Source: Boseongicola sp. SB0665_bin_10 (GTDB lineage Bacteria; Pseudomonadota; Alphaproteobacteria; Rhodobacterales; Rhodobacteraceae). From it: a DNA stretch of 64,000 nucleotides. Positions within the stretch are counted from its first letter, which is position 1; every line of letters starts with the position of its first letter. Made by a program: the position numbers and the translations under genes. The stretch is taken from positions 41,052 through 105,051 of the forward strand of contig VXSG01000039.1 in the NCBI GenBank assembly GCA_009838075.1, given 5' to 3'. The notes under the pieces were generated by a model. It was not told the origin of the DNA. It saw nothing but the letters and a program-made list of their open reading frames with translations, and did not search any database. Below, in pieces: positions 1-8,135 of this stretch.

Positions 1-1
1 G

Positions 2-1183
2 TTCGAAAACGAGATGCGCGATCAAGTCATGCAGCGCCATGGCATCGCGGAACGCGACATCGTCGGGTTGCTCGCCCACCTCGGCGCCGATTGCCCAGGG
101 GCGATCAGCTGCGTGCCGGAAGGCGCGCCACCGGGCAAGCGGCCCGGGCGCCTGGACATCGACTACGAGATGCTGGACGGTGCTCCCGTGGTGCCAGAGG
201 CGGCGCCCGCAACCGGCCTTGACATCGTTCCCTTGCCGGTCGAAGGCACGCTGGCCCGCCTGATGGCTTCGCTTCGTGACCATCGACGCCTCCCGGCCGG
301 CATCGACGTTCCGTCTCCGCTCGCCGGCGTTCAGGGCAAGGTCGCGCTGGCGGTCTTGCCGAATGGGCGCCTGGGGCTTCCCAAGCCCGGCAGCGGCGCG
401 CCGACAACGCATATCCTCAAGGTTCCGCGCGAAAGCGCCATGTCCTCCGTCGTCCGTGAACACCTGGCAACTCGGCTCATGGCACGAGTCCAAAGACATC
501 CGGTCGCCCAGACGCGCGTAATGGGCGAGGGGTCGCTCCAAGGGCTGCTGATCACTCGATTTGACCGGAATGTCGCGGAGGGGAAGGTGCACCGCCTGCA
601 CCAGGAGGACCTTTGCCAAGCGCTCGGACTCGGACATACCTTGAAATACGAGCGAAGGGGCGTGGAGGGGCGTGCCTTCAACGCATCGGCCATCTGCGAG
701 ATCCTGAGGTCAACCCGCGTGCCGGCGCTGGCGCGCCAGGCGTTCTTCGAAATCACGTTGACCAACATGGTCCTCGGCAATTCCGACAATCATGCAAAGA
801 ACCACGCGCTGCTCTACGCGGCCGCAAGGCCGGACTTGGCGCCTGCCTACGACATCGGCCCTGTCCTCCTGGATGCAGGAGTGACCCACGAGATGTCATT
901 CCGCATAGGCAAGGCGCGCATGGCGGACGACGTGGACCGTGACGACTTGAGCGCGTTCATGACCGCCCTTGGTGCGCGTGGCTTCTCGAAAGCCCAGGAG
1001 AATCGCGTGATCGGCATCGCCCAGGCATTGGTGCAAGCGACGGAGGATCTGCCGCGCTTGGCCGGGAAAGGTCTCTGCGACGCGGTCCGGCAACAGGCGC
1101 GACATCTGTCCGAAAACCTGGAGCTCGGTCTCGACATTCCTGAATTCGACGCAGTGCCCGTCAATCGACCCGAGCGCATGTAG
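2..1183 (+). CDS. hipA: HipA-family serine/threonine kinase toxin, 5' end outside window
   Basis: HipA proteins are protein kinases of type II toxin-antitoxin modules that phosphorylate targets such as glutamyl-tRNA synthetase. The reading frame is open from base 2, and the residues before the first ATG (position 14) continue the family's N-terminal region, so the true start lies left of the window. Seen here: a segment like the HipA N-terminal subdomain, the lysine-containing HILKVPRE strand, a GLLITRFDR segment, the catalytic GNSDNHAKN motif (near residue 255 counted from the ATG at 14), and PAYDIGPVL, equivalent to the kinase DFG region. The C-terminus is a natural stop. The HipB antitoxin normally lies directly upstream and is not visible. 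The kinase core looks intact; whether it is part of a working module cannot be judged. Confidence 0.88.
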   Translation, partial: FENEMRDQVMQRHGIAERDIVGLLAHLGADCPGAISCVPEGAPPGKRPGRLDIDYEMLDGAPVVPEAAPATGLDIVPLPVEGTLARLMASLRDHRRLPAGIDVPSPLAGVQGKVALAVLPNGRLGLPKPGSGAPTTHILKVPRESAMSSVVREHLATRLMARVQRHPVAQTRVMGEGSLQGLLITRFDRNVAEGKVHRLHQEDLCQALGLGHTLKYERRGVEGRAFNASAICEILRSTRVPALARQAFFEITLTNMVLGNSDNHAKNHALLYAAARPDLAPAYDIGPVLLDAGVTHEMSFRIGKARMADDVDRDDLSAFMTALGARGFSKAQENRVIGIAQALVQATEDLPRLAGKGLCDAVRQQARHLSENLELGLDIPEFDAVPVNRPERM

Positions 1184-1414
1184 GCCGGACTGGTTCCCGA
1201 TCCTTTCGCCTTCTTCTGCGACGTGTTCTGCCTTGCCCATCTGCAACGGACAGCATCCGCGCCAAGCCTGCTCAACGGCAGCATCGAACGCCGGCTTCAG
1301 CGAGAGTTTCCGGCGAGCGGCGGAAGGTGTCCCCGGCGACGTTGTACGGCAATTGGGCGCGCATTGCCGTCCTGGCCGCATGAGTGCAGCGGTAGGCTTT
1401 GGAGGAACTGGAGA

Positions 1415-2215
1415 ATGAAGCAACCTGGGAAATCCGCGTTGACCCGCCGTGGCATGCTGACCGGGATGGCGTCCGTCGGAATCGGCACCGCTGCCGGGTC
1501 CGCGCTTGCGGCGGACCGGCCGATGATTTCGGGAGGTCACATTTCGGGATGCGAGAATGCCGGCGTGGCAGCATCGGAAATGTCCGGCCGCATCGCCACG
1601 CCTGCGAACTTCGCGCGTGCCGGGCGTTGCGAGTTGTCGAGAGACACCGTGGAAGGTCCCTATTTCATTTGTACCGACACGATGAATGCCCGAAACATCG
1701 CCCAGGGCGTCATGGGCACGCCGATGACCCTGTCGCTGCGCGTCACCGATCAGGCCTGTGGAACCGTCCCGGGTGCCATAGTGGATGTCTGGCAATGTGA
1801 CGCCCGCGGAAACTATTCCGGCCATGCCGTGAATCCCGACAGTCCGAACCTGGCACGGCAGAGGGGCCGACGTCGCGAGCCCGATGTTCCGACCCGATTC
1901 CTGCGTGGCGTGCTGGCTGCTGATGCCGATGGCATCGTCGAGTTCGACGCGATCTATCCGGGATTCTATGGCGGGCGTGCAGTCCACACGCATTGCAAGG
2001 TGCATGTGGGCAACACGGCGTACCTGACAGGCCAGGTGCTTTTTCCTGAGGAGTGGAACGACAGGATCTTCAATGGTCCGCTTTATTCGGAGGGGCGCGG
2101 CGCGAGGCGTGTTCTGAACGCGGACGATTCCTTTGGCAGGAGCGGCGGCCTCTTCACTGTCCGGGAGCGCGGTGGCCGTCTGCTTGCAACGGTCAACCTC
2201 TCGATCCGGACATAG
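1415..2215 (+). CDS. Tat-exported intradiol ring-cleavage dioxygenase
   Basis: A 266-residue protein of the protocatechuate 3,4-dioxygenase/catechol 1,2-dioxygenase family, non-haem Fe(III) enzymes that cleave aromatic rings between two hydroxyls. The ATG at 1415 is chosen because GGAGGAACT lies 6-14 bases upstream and it starts a twin-arginine leader (LTRRGMLTG, then a hydrophobic stretch ending ALA). Family hallmarks are TVEGPYF, VDVWQCDARGNYSG (first Tyr ligand), and IYPGFYGGRAVHTHCKVHV, which supplies the second Tyr and the two His ligands. Cytoplasmic family members lack a leader, so this belongs to the exported subgroup often listed as dioxygenase-like proteins. Substrate unknown. It has no operon partner; the 3-dehydroshikimate-dehydratase-like enzyme that could make protocatechuate lies 17 kb away. 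Confidence 0.85.
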   Translation: MKQPGKSALTRRGMLTGMASVGIGTAAGSALAADRPMISGGHISGCENAGVAASEMSGRIATPANFARAGRCELSRDTVEGPYFICTDTMNARNIAQGVMGTPMTLSLRVTDQACGTVPGAIVDVWQCDARGNYSGHAVNPDSPNLARQRGRRREPDVPTRFLRGVLAADADGIVEFDAIYPGFYGGRAVHTHCKVHVGNTAYLTGQVLFPEEWNDRIFNGPLYSEGRGARRVLNADDSFGRSGGLFTVRERGGRLLATVNLSIRT

Positions 2216-2376
2216 TGCAGCATTGGCAGTTGTCCGCCGATGCTGGCATCGTAGGGTCGCTGATGGAGTCGTCGCGTGACTCACTTCGGTGAATCCTCGA
2301 ACAGGATGCCCACGTCTCGTTGACACTGTAAGGAAAAATCCTTACGAATCCGCCGTGCGCAGAAGGAGCACAGAAC

Positions 2377-2697
2377 ATGTCGATCATCCACGAAGTCGCA
2401 ACAATGACCGCGAAGGGCCAGATCACGCTGCCCAAGACAGTCCGCCAGGCATTGAAGGTCGATGTCGGCTCCAAGGTTGCATTCGACCTCCAAGACGATG
2501 GACAAGTTGTCGTCAGCCGTGTCGACGCCGAGCATGAAGATCCGGCCATCGCCGCGTTTCTTGACCTGCTTGCCGGAGATGTCCAGGCCGGGCGGCATGT
2601 GCGGGCAATTCCGGACGATCTGGCACAGGACATGCTCGAATGCGCGCGGCGTCACGAGGGGTCGGACGGGGACATCGACGGAGAAGTCGCTCTCTGA
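2377..2697 (+). CDS. prlF: PrlF-type antitoxin (AbrB/SpoVT DNA-binding domain)
   Basis: A 106-residue antitoxin of the PrlF-YhaV type II module. Residues 9-50 form the swapped-hairpin AbrB domain, with the signature MTAKGQITLPKTVRQAL followed by a short beta-rich stretch. The acidic C-terminal half (about residues 55-106) is where PrlF binds the toxin. AAGGAG about ten bases upstream supports the start at 2377. The stop overlaps the toxin start as ATGA, so the two are translationally coupled. Such antitoxins usually repress their own promoter with the toxin as co-repressor; I did not identify the operator. Confidence 0.88.
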   Translation: MSIIHEVATMTAKGQITLPKTVRQALKVDVGSKVAFDLQDDGQVVVSRVDAEHEDPAIAAFLDLLAGDVQAGRHVRAIPDDLAQDMLECARRHEGSDGDIDGEVAL

Positions 2698-3200
2698 TGC
2701 AGCGCCACGGTTGGACTCTGCTGTTCCACGATTGCCTCATCGTTCAGCTGCGCAATCTTCACCACGCAGTGCAGCGCGCGCACCGACGCGATCCCGCGGA
2801 GTTCGCATACAATGCGAACGTCAAACTGTTTCACGCACTGAGCCGGTTGATGCTGGAGATCGTCCTGCAGGATCCCTCACGAGACGAATTTCGCCAAGGC
2901 AACACTCTCGGTCCACGCTACCGCCATTGGCGACGCGCCAGAATCGGCAGGCGGTTTCGGCTGTTCTTCCGCTATGACGCAAGGGCAAGGGTGATCGTCT
3001 ACGCGTGGGTCAATGACCAATCCACGTTGCGCTCATCAAAGAGCAGAACCGATCCGTACAAGGTCTTCGCCAAAATGCTGGCGCGGGAAGATCCGCCCGA
3101 CGACTGGGCCTCGTTAATTTCTGCATCTAGGCAGGATTGGCAAACAGGAAAGTCGCCGCCTTCAGACCGTGGCGGCCGGCGCCGGGAAGATGACCCTTAA
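2697..3200 (+). CDS. yhaV: YhaV-type ribosome-dependent endoribonuclease toxin
   Basis: A 167-residue protein matching YhaV of the PrlF-YhaV module, a RelE-fold mRNA interferase. Recognisable stretches are the N-terminal HGWTLLFHDCL, a central helix-rich region with NANVKLFHALSRL, the basic strand LGPRYRHWRRARIG followed by RRFRLFFRYD, and the closing IVYAWVNDQSTLR. The start is the ATG overlapping the prlF stop; an in-frame ATG at 2640 would bury the start inside prlF. It is slightly longer than E. coli YhaV (about 154 residues) because of a basic, low-complexity C-terminal tail after residue 145. Both partners look intact, so the module is probably functional. Confidence 0.88.
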   Translation: MQRHGWTLLFHDCLIVQLRNLHHAVQRAHRRDPAEFAYNANVKLFHALSRLMLEIVLQDPSRDEFRQGNTLGPRYRHWRRARIGRRFRLFFRYDARARVIVYAWVNDQSTLRSSKSRTDPYKVFAKMLAREDPPDDWASLISASRQDWQTGKSPPSDRGGRRREDDP

Positions 3201-3719
3201 GCGGCCGCCTTGACAATGCGCCGCGACAATTCCCACAGGTGCAGGCCGACAAAGCATGCGGCCAAGGCATGGCGCCCGAGGGCAGTCCTTTGCGTCCGGC
3301 CCTGAAGACGCTGTTCTGGATCGGGTTCTTTGCCAGAGGGGTCGGGCGAATCCGCAAGGGATGTTTCAGATCCGTAATCCATTTGGACGGTGCGAATCAG
3401 TTCGGAACTGGCCGCTCATCCGACATCTCGACTGGAACCGCTTTCGGATGGAGCGCCGCAAGCTGCGAGTTCTGAACGCAAAGGAATTCCCTTTGTTGGC
3501 AGGAGTGGCAGACTGCTTGACGTCCGGGATCGCCGTGACCGCCTGATTGCGACGAGCAATTGCTCCGTTCATTCATGCAAGGCTGTATGCTGCATCTCGC
3601 GAATGCGACGTGCGGGTCGCAGCAGGAGCGATCGTGAGGCGTTCCATCGTGGACCGGGAAGTTGAGCTTGTCTCCTTCACTTGTTTGGGGGCAGATTGTC
3701 CATCCAACCAAGAATGCCC
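3201..3719. other. 519-bp stretch without a convincing gene
   Basis: This lies between the yhaV stop and the sulfatase start. Short open frames exist on both strands, but none has family motifs plus a ribosome-binding site. A minus-strand frame (3197-3382) ends with a hydrophobic stretch (LAACFVGLHLWELSRRI) that could be the tail of a lost transposase; I cannot confirm this. I see no clear terminator or promoter. Confidence 0.4.
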
Positions 3720-5192
3720 ATGACACGCCCGAACATCCTTCTTTTCATGTCCGACAACCAGCCGGCAGACTTGTTGGCCTGCTACGGCAACGATGAGGTC
3801 AATACTCCTCATATCGACCGGTTGGCCGAGCGCGGAACCAGGTTCGCAAACGCATTCTGCGTGAACGCCATGTGCTCGCCTTGCCGCGCTTCCGTCCTGA
3901 CCGGATTGATGCCTAGCCAGCACGGGATCCATAACTGGCTTGACGACAGGCTCATCGAACGCTGGCCGGAGAACTGGTCCGCGGTCGCGGAATTCACCAA
4001 CATCCCGTCAATCGTCAAGCAAGCCGGCTATGCAACTGCATTGATTGGCAAGTTCCATCTCGGGGTGCCGTTCGTGCCGCAGCTGGCCTTTGATCATTGG
4101 GTCACCTTTCCACACGGCCACACGACCAGCTTCTACGGCAACGAAGTCATCGATCAGGACGAGCGATACAGGTTTGCCGGCCATACGGTAGACTTCTTCA
4201 CCGACAAGACAATCGAGTTTCTGGAACACCAGGCCGATCAGGACGAACCGTTCTTCGCGTTCGTGCCCTATAACGGGCCCTACGGGCATTGGCCGGCGAT
4301 CCAAGGCCGTGCCGTCAACGAGTTTGCTGGCCTCTATGACGATGCGGACATGCATTCGATCCCGCGCGAGAGCGTTTCAAGCAAGGTGCTCGACCGGTTT
4401 GGGTTGCGCGTATTGGAAGGCGGCTTGCGCGAGCAATTCAAGGGACCGTTGCTCCTGCCGAACAACGTTGAGTCGCTTCGGAACTACTTCAGCCAGGTCA
4501 GCTTGATCGACAACGGTGTAGGGCGCATTCTTGCATCGCTTGAGCGGCTCGGGCTCGACCGGAACACGGTGGTCATCTACACTTCCGACCACGGATTTTC
4601 GCTCGGGCACAACGGTATCTGGGGGCACGGTGCCGCGAGTTTTCCGGCGAGCGCGCATCGACCTTCGTACCAGATTCCCCTGATCATTGCAGGAGGCCAC
4701 GTTGCCGAAGGGGCCGCGTGCGACGAGCTGGTCAGCCAGATCGACCTGTTTCCGACGCTGGCAGCGATGATTGGCGCGGCCGACGCGCGACCAAGCCTGC
4801 CAAGCAGCGCCCGTGATCTGGGCCCCGCGCTTCGGGGTGAAGTGCAGGACCGGCCGGACGCAATCTTCTTTGAACAGGAGGAAACGCGTGCCATCCGGAC
4901 CCGCGAGTGGCTCTATGCCATGCGGTTCCAAGGCGCAGGATCCTATCCAATGAACGATGAATTGTACCACTTGGCCAACGATCCCCTGGAGCGGACGAAC
5001 CTGATCGCGCTCCCGGAGCATTCCGCGACAGCCGACGACCTTCGCGACAGGATTTCCTCGTTCTTCGACACCCATTCTGTGCCAAGGTTCGATCTTTGGC
5101 GGGGCGGCAGCGCCAAGTCCAACGTGACCCATGACAAGTTGTGGAAGGACGCTTGGGGGGAACACTGGGCGCCGGAATTCTCCGGCGCGTGA
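3720..5192 (+). CDS. Sulfatase (alkaline-phosphatase superfamily)
   Basis: A 490-residue type I sulfatase that would hydrolyse a sulfate ester using a formylglycine made from a cysteine. The ATG at 3720 directly precedes the canonical start of the fold (RPNILLFMSDNQ, carrying the first metal-binding Asp at residue 12). The modification site is Cys52 in CSPCRASVLTG; the usual motif is C-x-P-S-R, so the serine is replaced by a second cysteine while Cys, Pro and Arg are kept. Further landmarks are GKFHLG (about residue 108) and YTSDHGFSLG, which supplies Asp/His metal ligands. No signal peptide is visible, so it is probably cytoplasmic. The gene stands alone. The second sulfatase at the right end is clearly choline-sulfatase; this one differs, and its substrate is unknown. 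Confidence 0.85.
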   Translation: MTRPNILLFMSDNQPADLLACYGNDEVNTPHIDRLAERGTRFANAFCVNAMCSPCRASVLTGLMPSQHGIHNWLDDRLIERWPENWSAVAEFTNIPSIVKQAGYATALIGKFHLGVPFVPQLAFDHWVTFPHGHTTSFYGNEVIDQDERYRFAGHTVDFFTDKTIEFLEHQADQDEPFFAFVPYNGPYGHWPAIQGRAVNEFAGLYDDADMHSIPRESVSSKVLDRFGLRVLEGGLREQFKGPLLLPNNVESLRNYFSQVSLIDNGVGRILASLERLGLDRNTVVIYTSDHGFSLGHNGIWGHGAASFPASAHRPSYQIPLIIAGGHVAEGAACDELVSQIDLFPTLAAMIGAADARPSLPSSARDLGPALRGEVQDRPDAIFFEQEETRAIRTREWLYAMRFQGAGSYPMNDELYHLANDPLERTNLIALPEHSATADDLRDRISSFFDTHSVPRFDLWRGGSAKSNVTHDKLWKDAWGEHWAPEFSGA

Positions 5193-5383
5193 CATACTGC
5201 AGGAATCTCCCTGTCAGCGTCTGGACCGAGGGCTGTCGGCTCTTCCAATCGCCGTCCGAGCGGTTGCCGCGTTCTTGCCAGGATCCAGGATCTGCCGTGA
5301 GGAAGTTGAACAGCGACCCCGGATCGGACGTCAATCTCAGGGGCGGTTCGCGGCGACCGAAGAGTCACTGAGCCATGTTCCGC

Positions 5384-6760
5384 TCAGGGCTCCGCGCCCT
5401 GTCTTTCGCTCGCTGGCCATTCTGCCTTGGCCGAACGAAACGGTGCGGCCTGTCTTCGCCAGACCGGGCCGCACCCATCCAGTGCCACTGGAAAGGCGAC
5501 ACGACGCGCAGGGCCCCAGTGCGTCATCTCTGCCAGTTCCGTGGCGCAAGTCTCGCTTGAAGGCGGGGCAATCGGATCCCGCACGCCATTGGAAATCAGC
5601 AGGTGCGCCGTTCGCGCCAGCGACAGCCTGGCCGATCTGGGACGTCCGTCGGCCCTTTGCAGGCGCAAGGCGCGCAGTACGGCGGCGGCCATCAGGTAGC
5701 CGGTGCCATGATCCAGGGCCTGGACAGGCAGTTGCACCGGCTTGTCGGTGCCAAGGCGCGTCATTCCCTCTTGTGCAAGGCCCGAATTGACCTGCACGAC
5801 GCTGTCGAAGCCGCGCCGCTTTCGCCATGGTCCGGTCCAGCCATATGCCGACAGCGACACGTCAATGATGTCGGGATTGATCTCGCGACGGCGGCATTCG
5901 CCGTATCCGAGCCGATCAAGCGCGCCGGGCCGGTAGCCATGCACGACCACATGCGCCTCGGACAACAGGGATTCCAGGCGCGTCCGGTCCTCCGCCTTGT
6001 GCAGATCGAGACTCGCGCAGGCCTTGCCAAGCGTCACCTCGGCTTCGAGCCCGTCCTCCCGCCAGTGCGGCGGATCGATCCGGAGCACGCTGGCACCGAA
6101 CCCTGCAAGAAAACGCGTCGCGACAGGCCCCGCCAGCACGCGTGTCAAGTCGAGGACTCGCAGTCCGTCAAGGGTCTTCGCGAAGGCAGGCAAACGGGGC
6201 TGGGACCCCGTAAATTCCTGCCAGTGGATCAATGGCTCGTTGGCCACGGCCCGTCCCTGAGGATGTGCCGCCCAATCAGACAGCCGGTTCATGGCGGCGG
6301 CTACACCCCCGGCCACCACAACGGCCCGTTCAAGATCGAGGCGACCCCATGACAGGACCTTCCGGGCCACGTCGTCGCGGTCCGCATCCGCTCCAAGCAC
6401 GCGAAGCGTGGCCGACAGATGTCTCGGCACGTTCGTATGCAGCCGGATCCAGCCATCCTTGGTCCGGTAGTTTCCGGCAACCGGGTCCCATGCTTCCGGC
6501 AAGGCCCAATTCTCCGGCCTCAGCGTCATCCCGCACCAAAGCTCGGTTCGGCGTCGGTCGATGGAGACTTCTGCAGCGCCAACCAGCAGAGCCAGCTGTT
6601 GCGCAGCGGCCGTCATCGCGGCAAGCGCCAGGCCCGACACGTCGACGACGGAGGTCAGCTGAAATGCGCCCTCACGTGCAACCCTTGCGCGCGGCATCCT
6701 GCTTTGCCCCAAAGCCTCGGAGACTTGAGCGTCGAACCAGCTGTCTTCCGACACGTTCAT
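5384..6760 (-). CDS. Family III CoA-transferase (CaiB/BaiF type)
   Basis: A 458-residue member of the family that moves CoA between carboxylic acids through an aspartyl-CoA anhydride. The C-terminal two thirds show the hallmarks: LDGLRVLDLTRVLAGPVATRFLA opening the Rossmann-like core, DLHKAEDR, and the catalytic-Asp motif QALDHGTGYL with Asp near residue 350. About 190 residues precede the core, an architecture seen in long CoA-transferases that carry a partial second copy of the fold. The ATG at 6760 gives a normal N-terminus behind a weak purine stretch; the frame is open to 6964. It lies downstream of the homocysteine S-methyltransferase-like gene but 294 bp away, so co-transcription is uncertain. 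Substrate unknown. Confidence 0.8.
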   Translation of the reverse strand: MNVSEDSWFDAQVSEALGQSRMPRARVAREGAFQLTSVVDVSGLALAAMTAAAQQLALLVGAAEVSIDRRRTELWCGMTLRPENWALPEAWDPVAGNYRTKDGWIRLHTNVPRHLSATLRVLGADADRDDVARKVLSWGRLDLERAVVVAGGVAAAMNRLSDWAAHPQGRAVANEPLIHWQEFTGSQPRLPAFAKTLDGLRVLDLTRVLAGPVATRFLAGFGASVLRIDPPHWREDGLEAEVTLGKACASLDLHKAEDRTRLESLLSEAHVVVHGYRPGALDRLGYGECRRREINPDIIDVSLSAYGWTGPWRKRRGFDSVVQVNSGLAQEGMTRLGTDKPVQLPVQALDHGTGYLMAAAVLRALRLQRADGRPRSARLSLARTAHLLISNGVRDPIAPPSSETCATELAEMTHWGPARRVAFPVALDGCGPVWRRQAAPFRSAKAEWPASERQGAEP

Positions 6761-7054
6761 CGTTCGCCTCTGCGGAAAATGGAAGAATTGCCGATAGCTG
6801 CCCTGTCGTTCGAATACAAGCGGGCTCCCTCCCTGCGTCAGTTCGGACAGGCCTTGGTCGCTGTTCCGCGCCGCCACGTTCGCTGCGCTGCGTGGGGACA
6901 CGACATTCAACGCGAACGCTGCGCATCGGATCGACCATTCCGGCCAGCTGCCGATGCGGCGCATTGGCCAGGCTCGGCGATTCCCTTTGCCGGGGTCCTG
7001 AAGATCGCGACTGACGTGACCTGCAAGACGCCCGACATGTGCTCCTGAGCCGGA

Positions 7055-7942
7055 TTACAGAATTTCGCGAAGGGCCCTGATGTGGTCGACGCCCAAGCCG
7101 CAACAGCCGCCTATGACCTGCACGCCGCGTCGCAGCCATGATTGCGCATGGCTTGCATAGGCGTCCGGGAGAATTGTGTTGTCGAAAAAGCAGACGTGAC
7201 CCTCCCAACGTGCCGAATGCGCATAGACCCCGACCGGTCCCGGCCAGCGGTCCTGAACGACGTCAAGGCAGGCGTCGATGTCTTCCACCTCCGTGTGCAT
7301 GACGCTTACGAGCGGAACCTCGCGACCAGCCAGAGCGTCGAGGGCATCGGCCAGGCCGCCGCCTCGCAAGAGCGTCATGGCACCCGAGGCATTCCGCTCG
7401 CAGGACAGCCCGACCCAAACCGGCAGTCCGCTCGTTTGGGCGGCCTCGAGCACGACCAGCATGCTGTCGATGTCCACCATCATCTCCAGCATCAGCAGGT
7501 CTGCGCCGGCCTCGGCCATGACCGCTGCCTGTGCTTCGGCGCTGCCGCGCAGGTCTTCAGGTTCTGGCCAATTTTCCGTAAAGGACCAGTACGAAATGCC
7601 CCCGGACACCAGGACGTCCGGAGCCGCCATGCGATCTCGCGCCTCCTTGGCCAGCTCGACGCTTCGGCGGTTCAATTGCTCAAACCGATCCTCGACCCTT
7701 GCATCGACCAGCACGTGCCGATGCGTGGCAAACGTGTTCGATATGACGATTTCCGCGCCTTCGCGAATGTAGTCCTCGTGAACCGTGCGAAGGACGTCCG
7801 GATGGCTCAACGCGCCGCCGCCGTTCCAGGCGTTGTCCAGCTGGGGAACGCCGCGTCTCTCGATTTCCGTACCGGTTGCGCCGTCAATGAGGATCCGTTC
7901 GCCCTCATCTATGCGCTTCATCAATCGTTCGTAGCGGTTCAT
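7055..7942 (-). CDS. Homocysteine S-methyltransferase-like protein with altered zinc site
   Basis: A 295-residue protein of the MmuM/BHMT family, which transfers methyl groups from S-methylmethionine or betaine to homocysteine at a Zn site in a TIM barrel. Typical features are ILIDGATGTEIERRG at the N-terminus, TFATHRHVL, and GGCCGLGVDHIRAL at the C-terminus, with the paired zinc cysteines at 280-281. The third ligand normally sits in a G-x-N-C strand near residue 215; here that strand reads SVMHTEVED, so Met215/His216 replace the cysteine. His216 might coordinate metal, or the enzyme may have another role. AAGGA five bases upstream supports the start. In a DMSP/betaine-using genome a methyl-donor role is plausible but inferred. 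Confidence 0.78.
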   Translation of the reverse strand: MNRYERLMKRIDEGERILIDGATGTEIERRGVPQLDNAWNGGGALSHPDVLRTVHEDYIREGAEIVISNTFATHRHVLVDARVEDRFEQLNRRSVELAKEARDRMAAPDVLVSGGISYWSFTENWPEPEDLRGSAEAQAAVMAEAGADLLMLEMMVDIDSMLVVLEAAQTSGLPVWVGLSCERNASGAMTLLRGGGLADALDALAGREVPLVSVMHTEVEDIDACLDVVQDRWPGPVGVYAHSARWEGHVCFFDNTILPDAYASHAQSWLRRGVQVIGGCCGLGVDHIRALREIL

Positions 7943-8135
7943 TGGCGTTCCTTCGTCGGCTGCCTGCCGCGGGATCGGAGTGGCGTGGATTCGTGGATCG
8001 ATGAGTCCTGCGAGAATTCTCGCTTGTCAGAATCTGACCAGTTTTCCGACCGTCTTCAAGTCCCCCGGGCCCCCGGCCACACGTGCCAGTGCGCAAGCGC
8101 AAGCCCGGCGCGCTGCGCAACGCTCGCAACCGCGG

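Noticed and set aside
896..2326. Minus-strand frame of 476 codons opposite the dioxygenase
   Set aside because: Antisense to a gene with clear metal-ligand motifs; no domain is recognisable.
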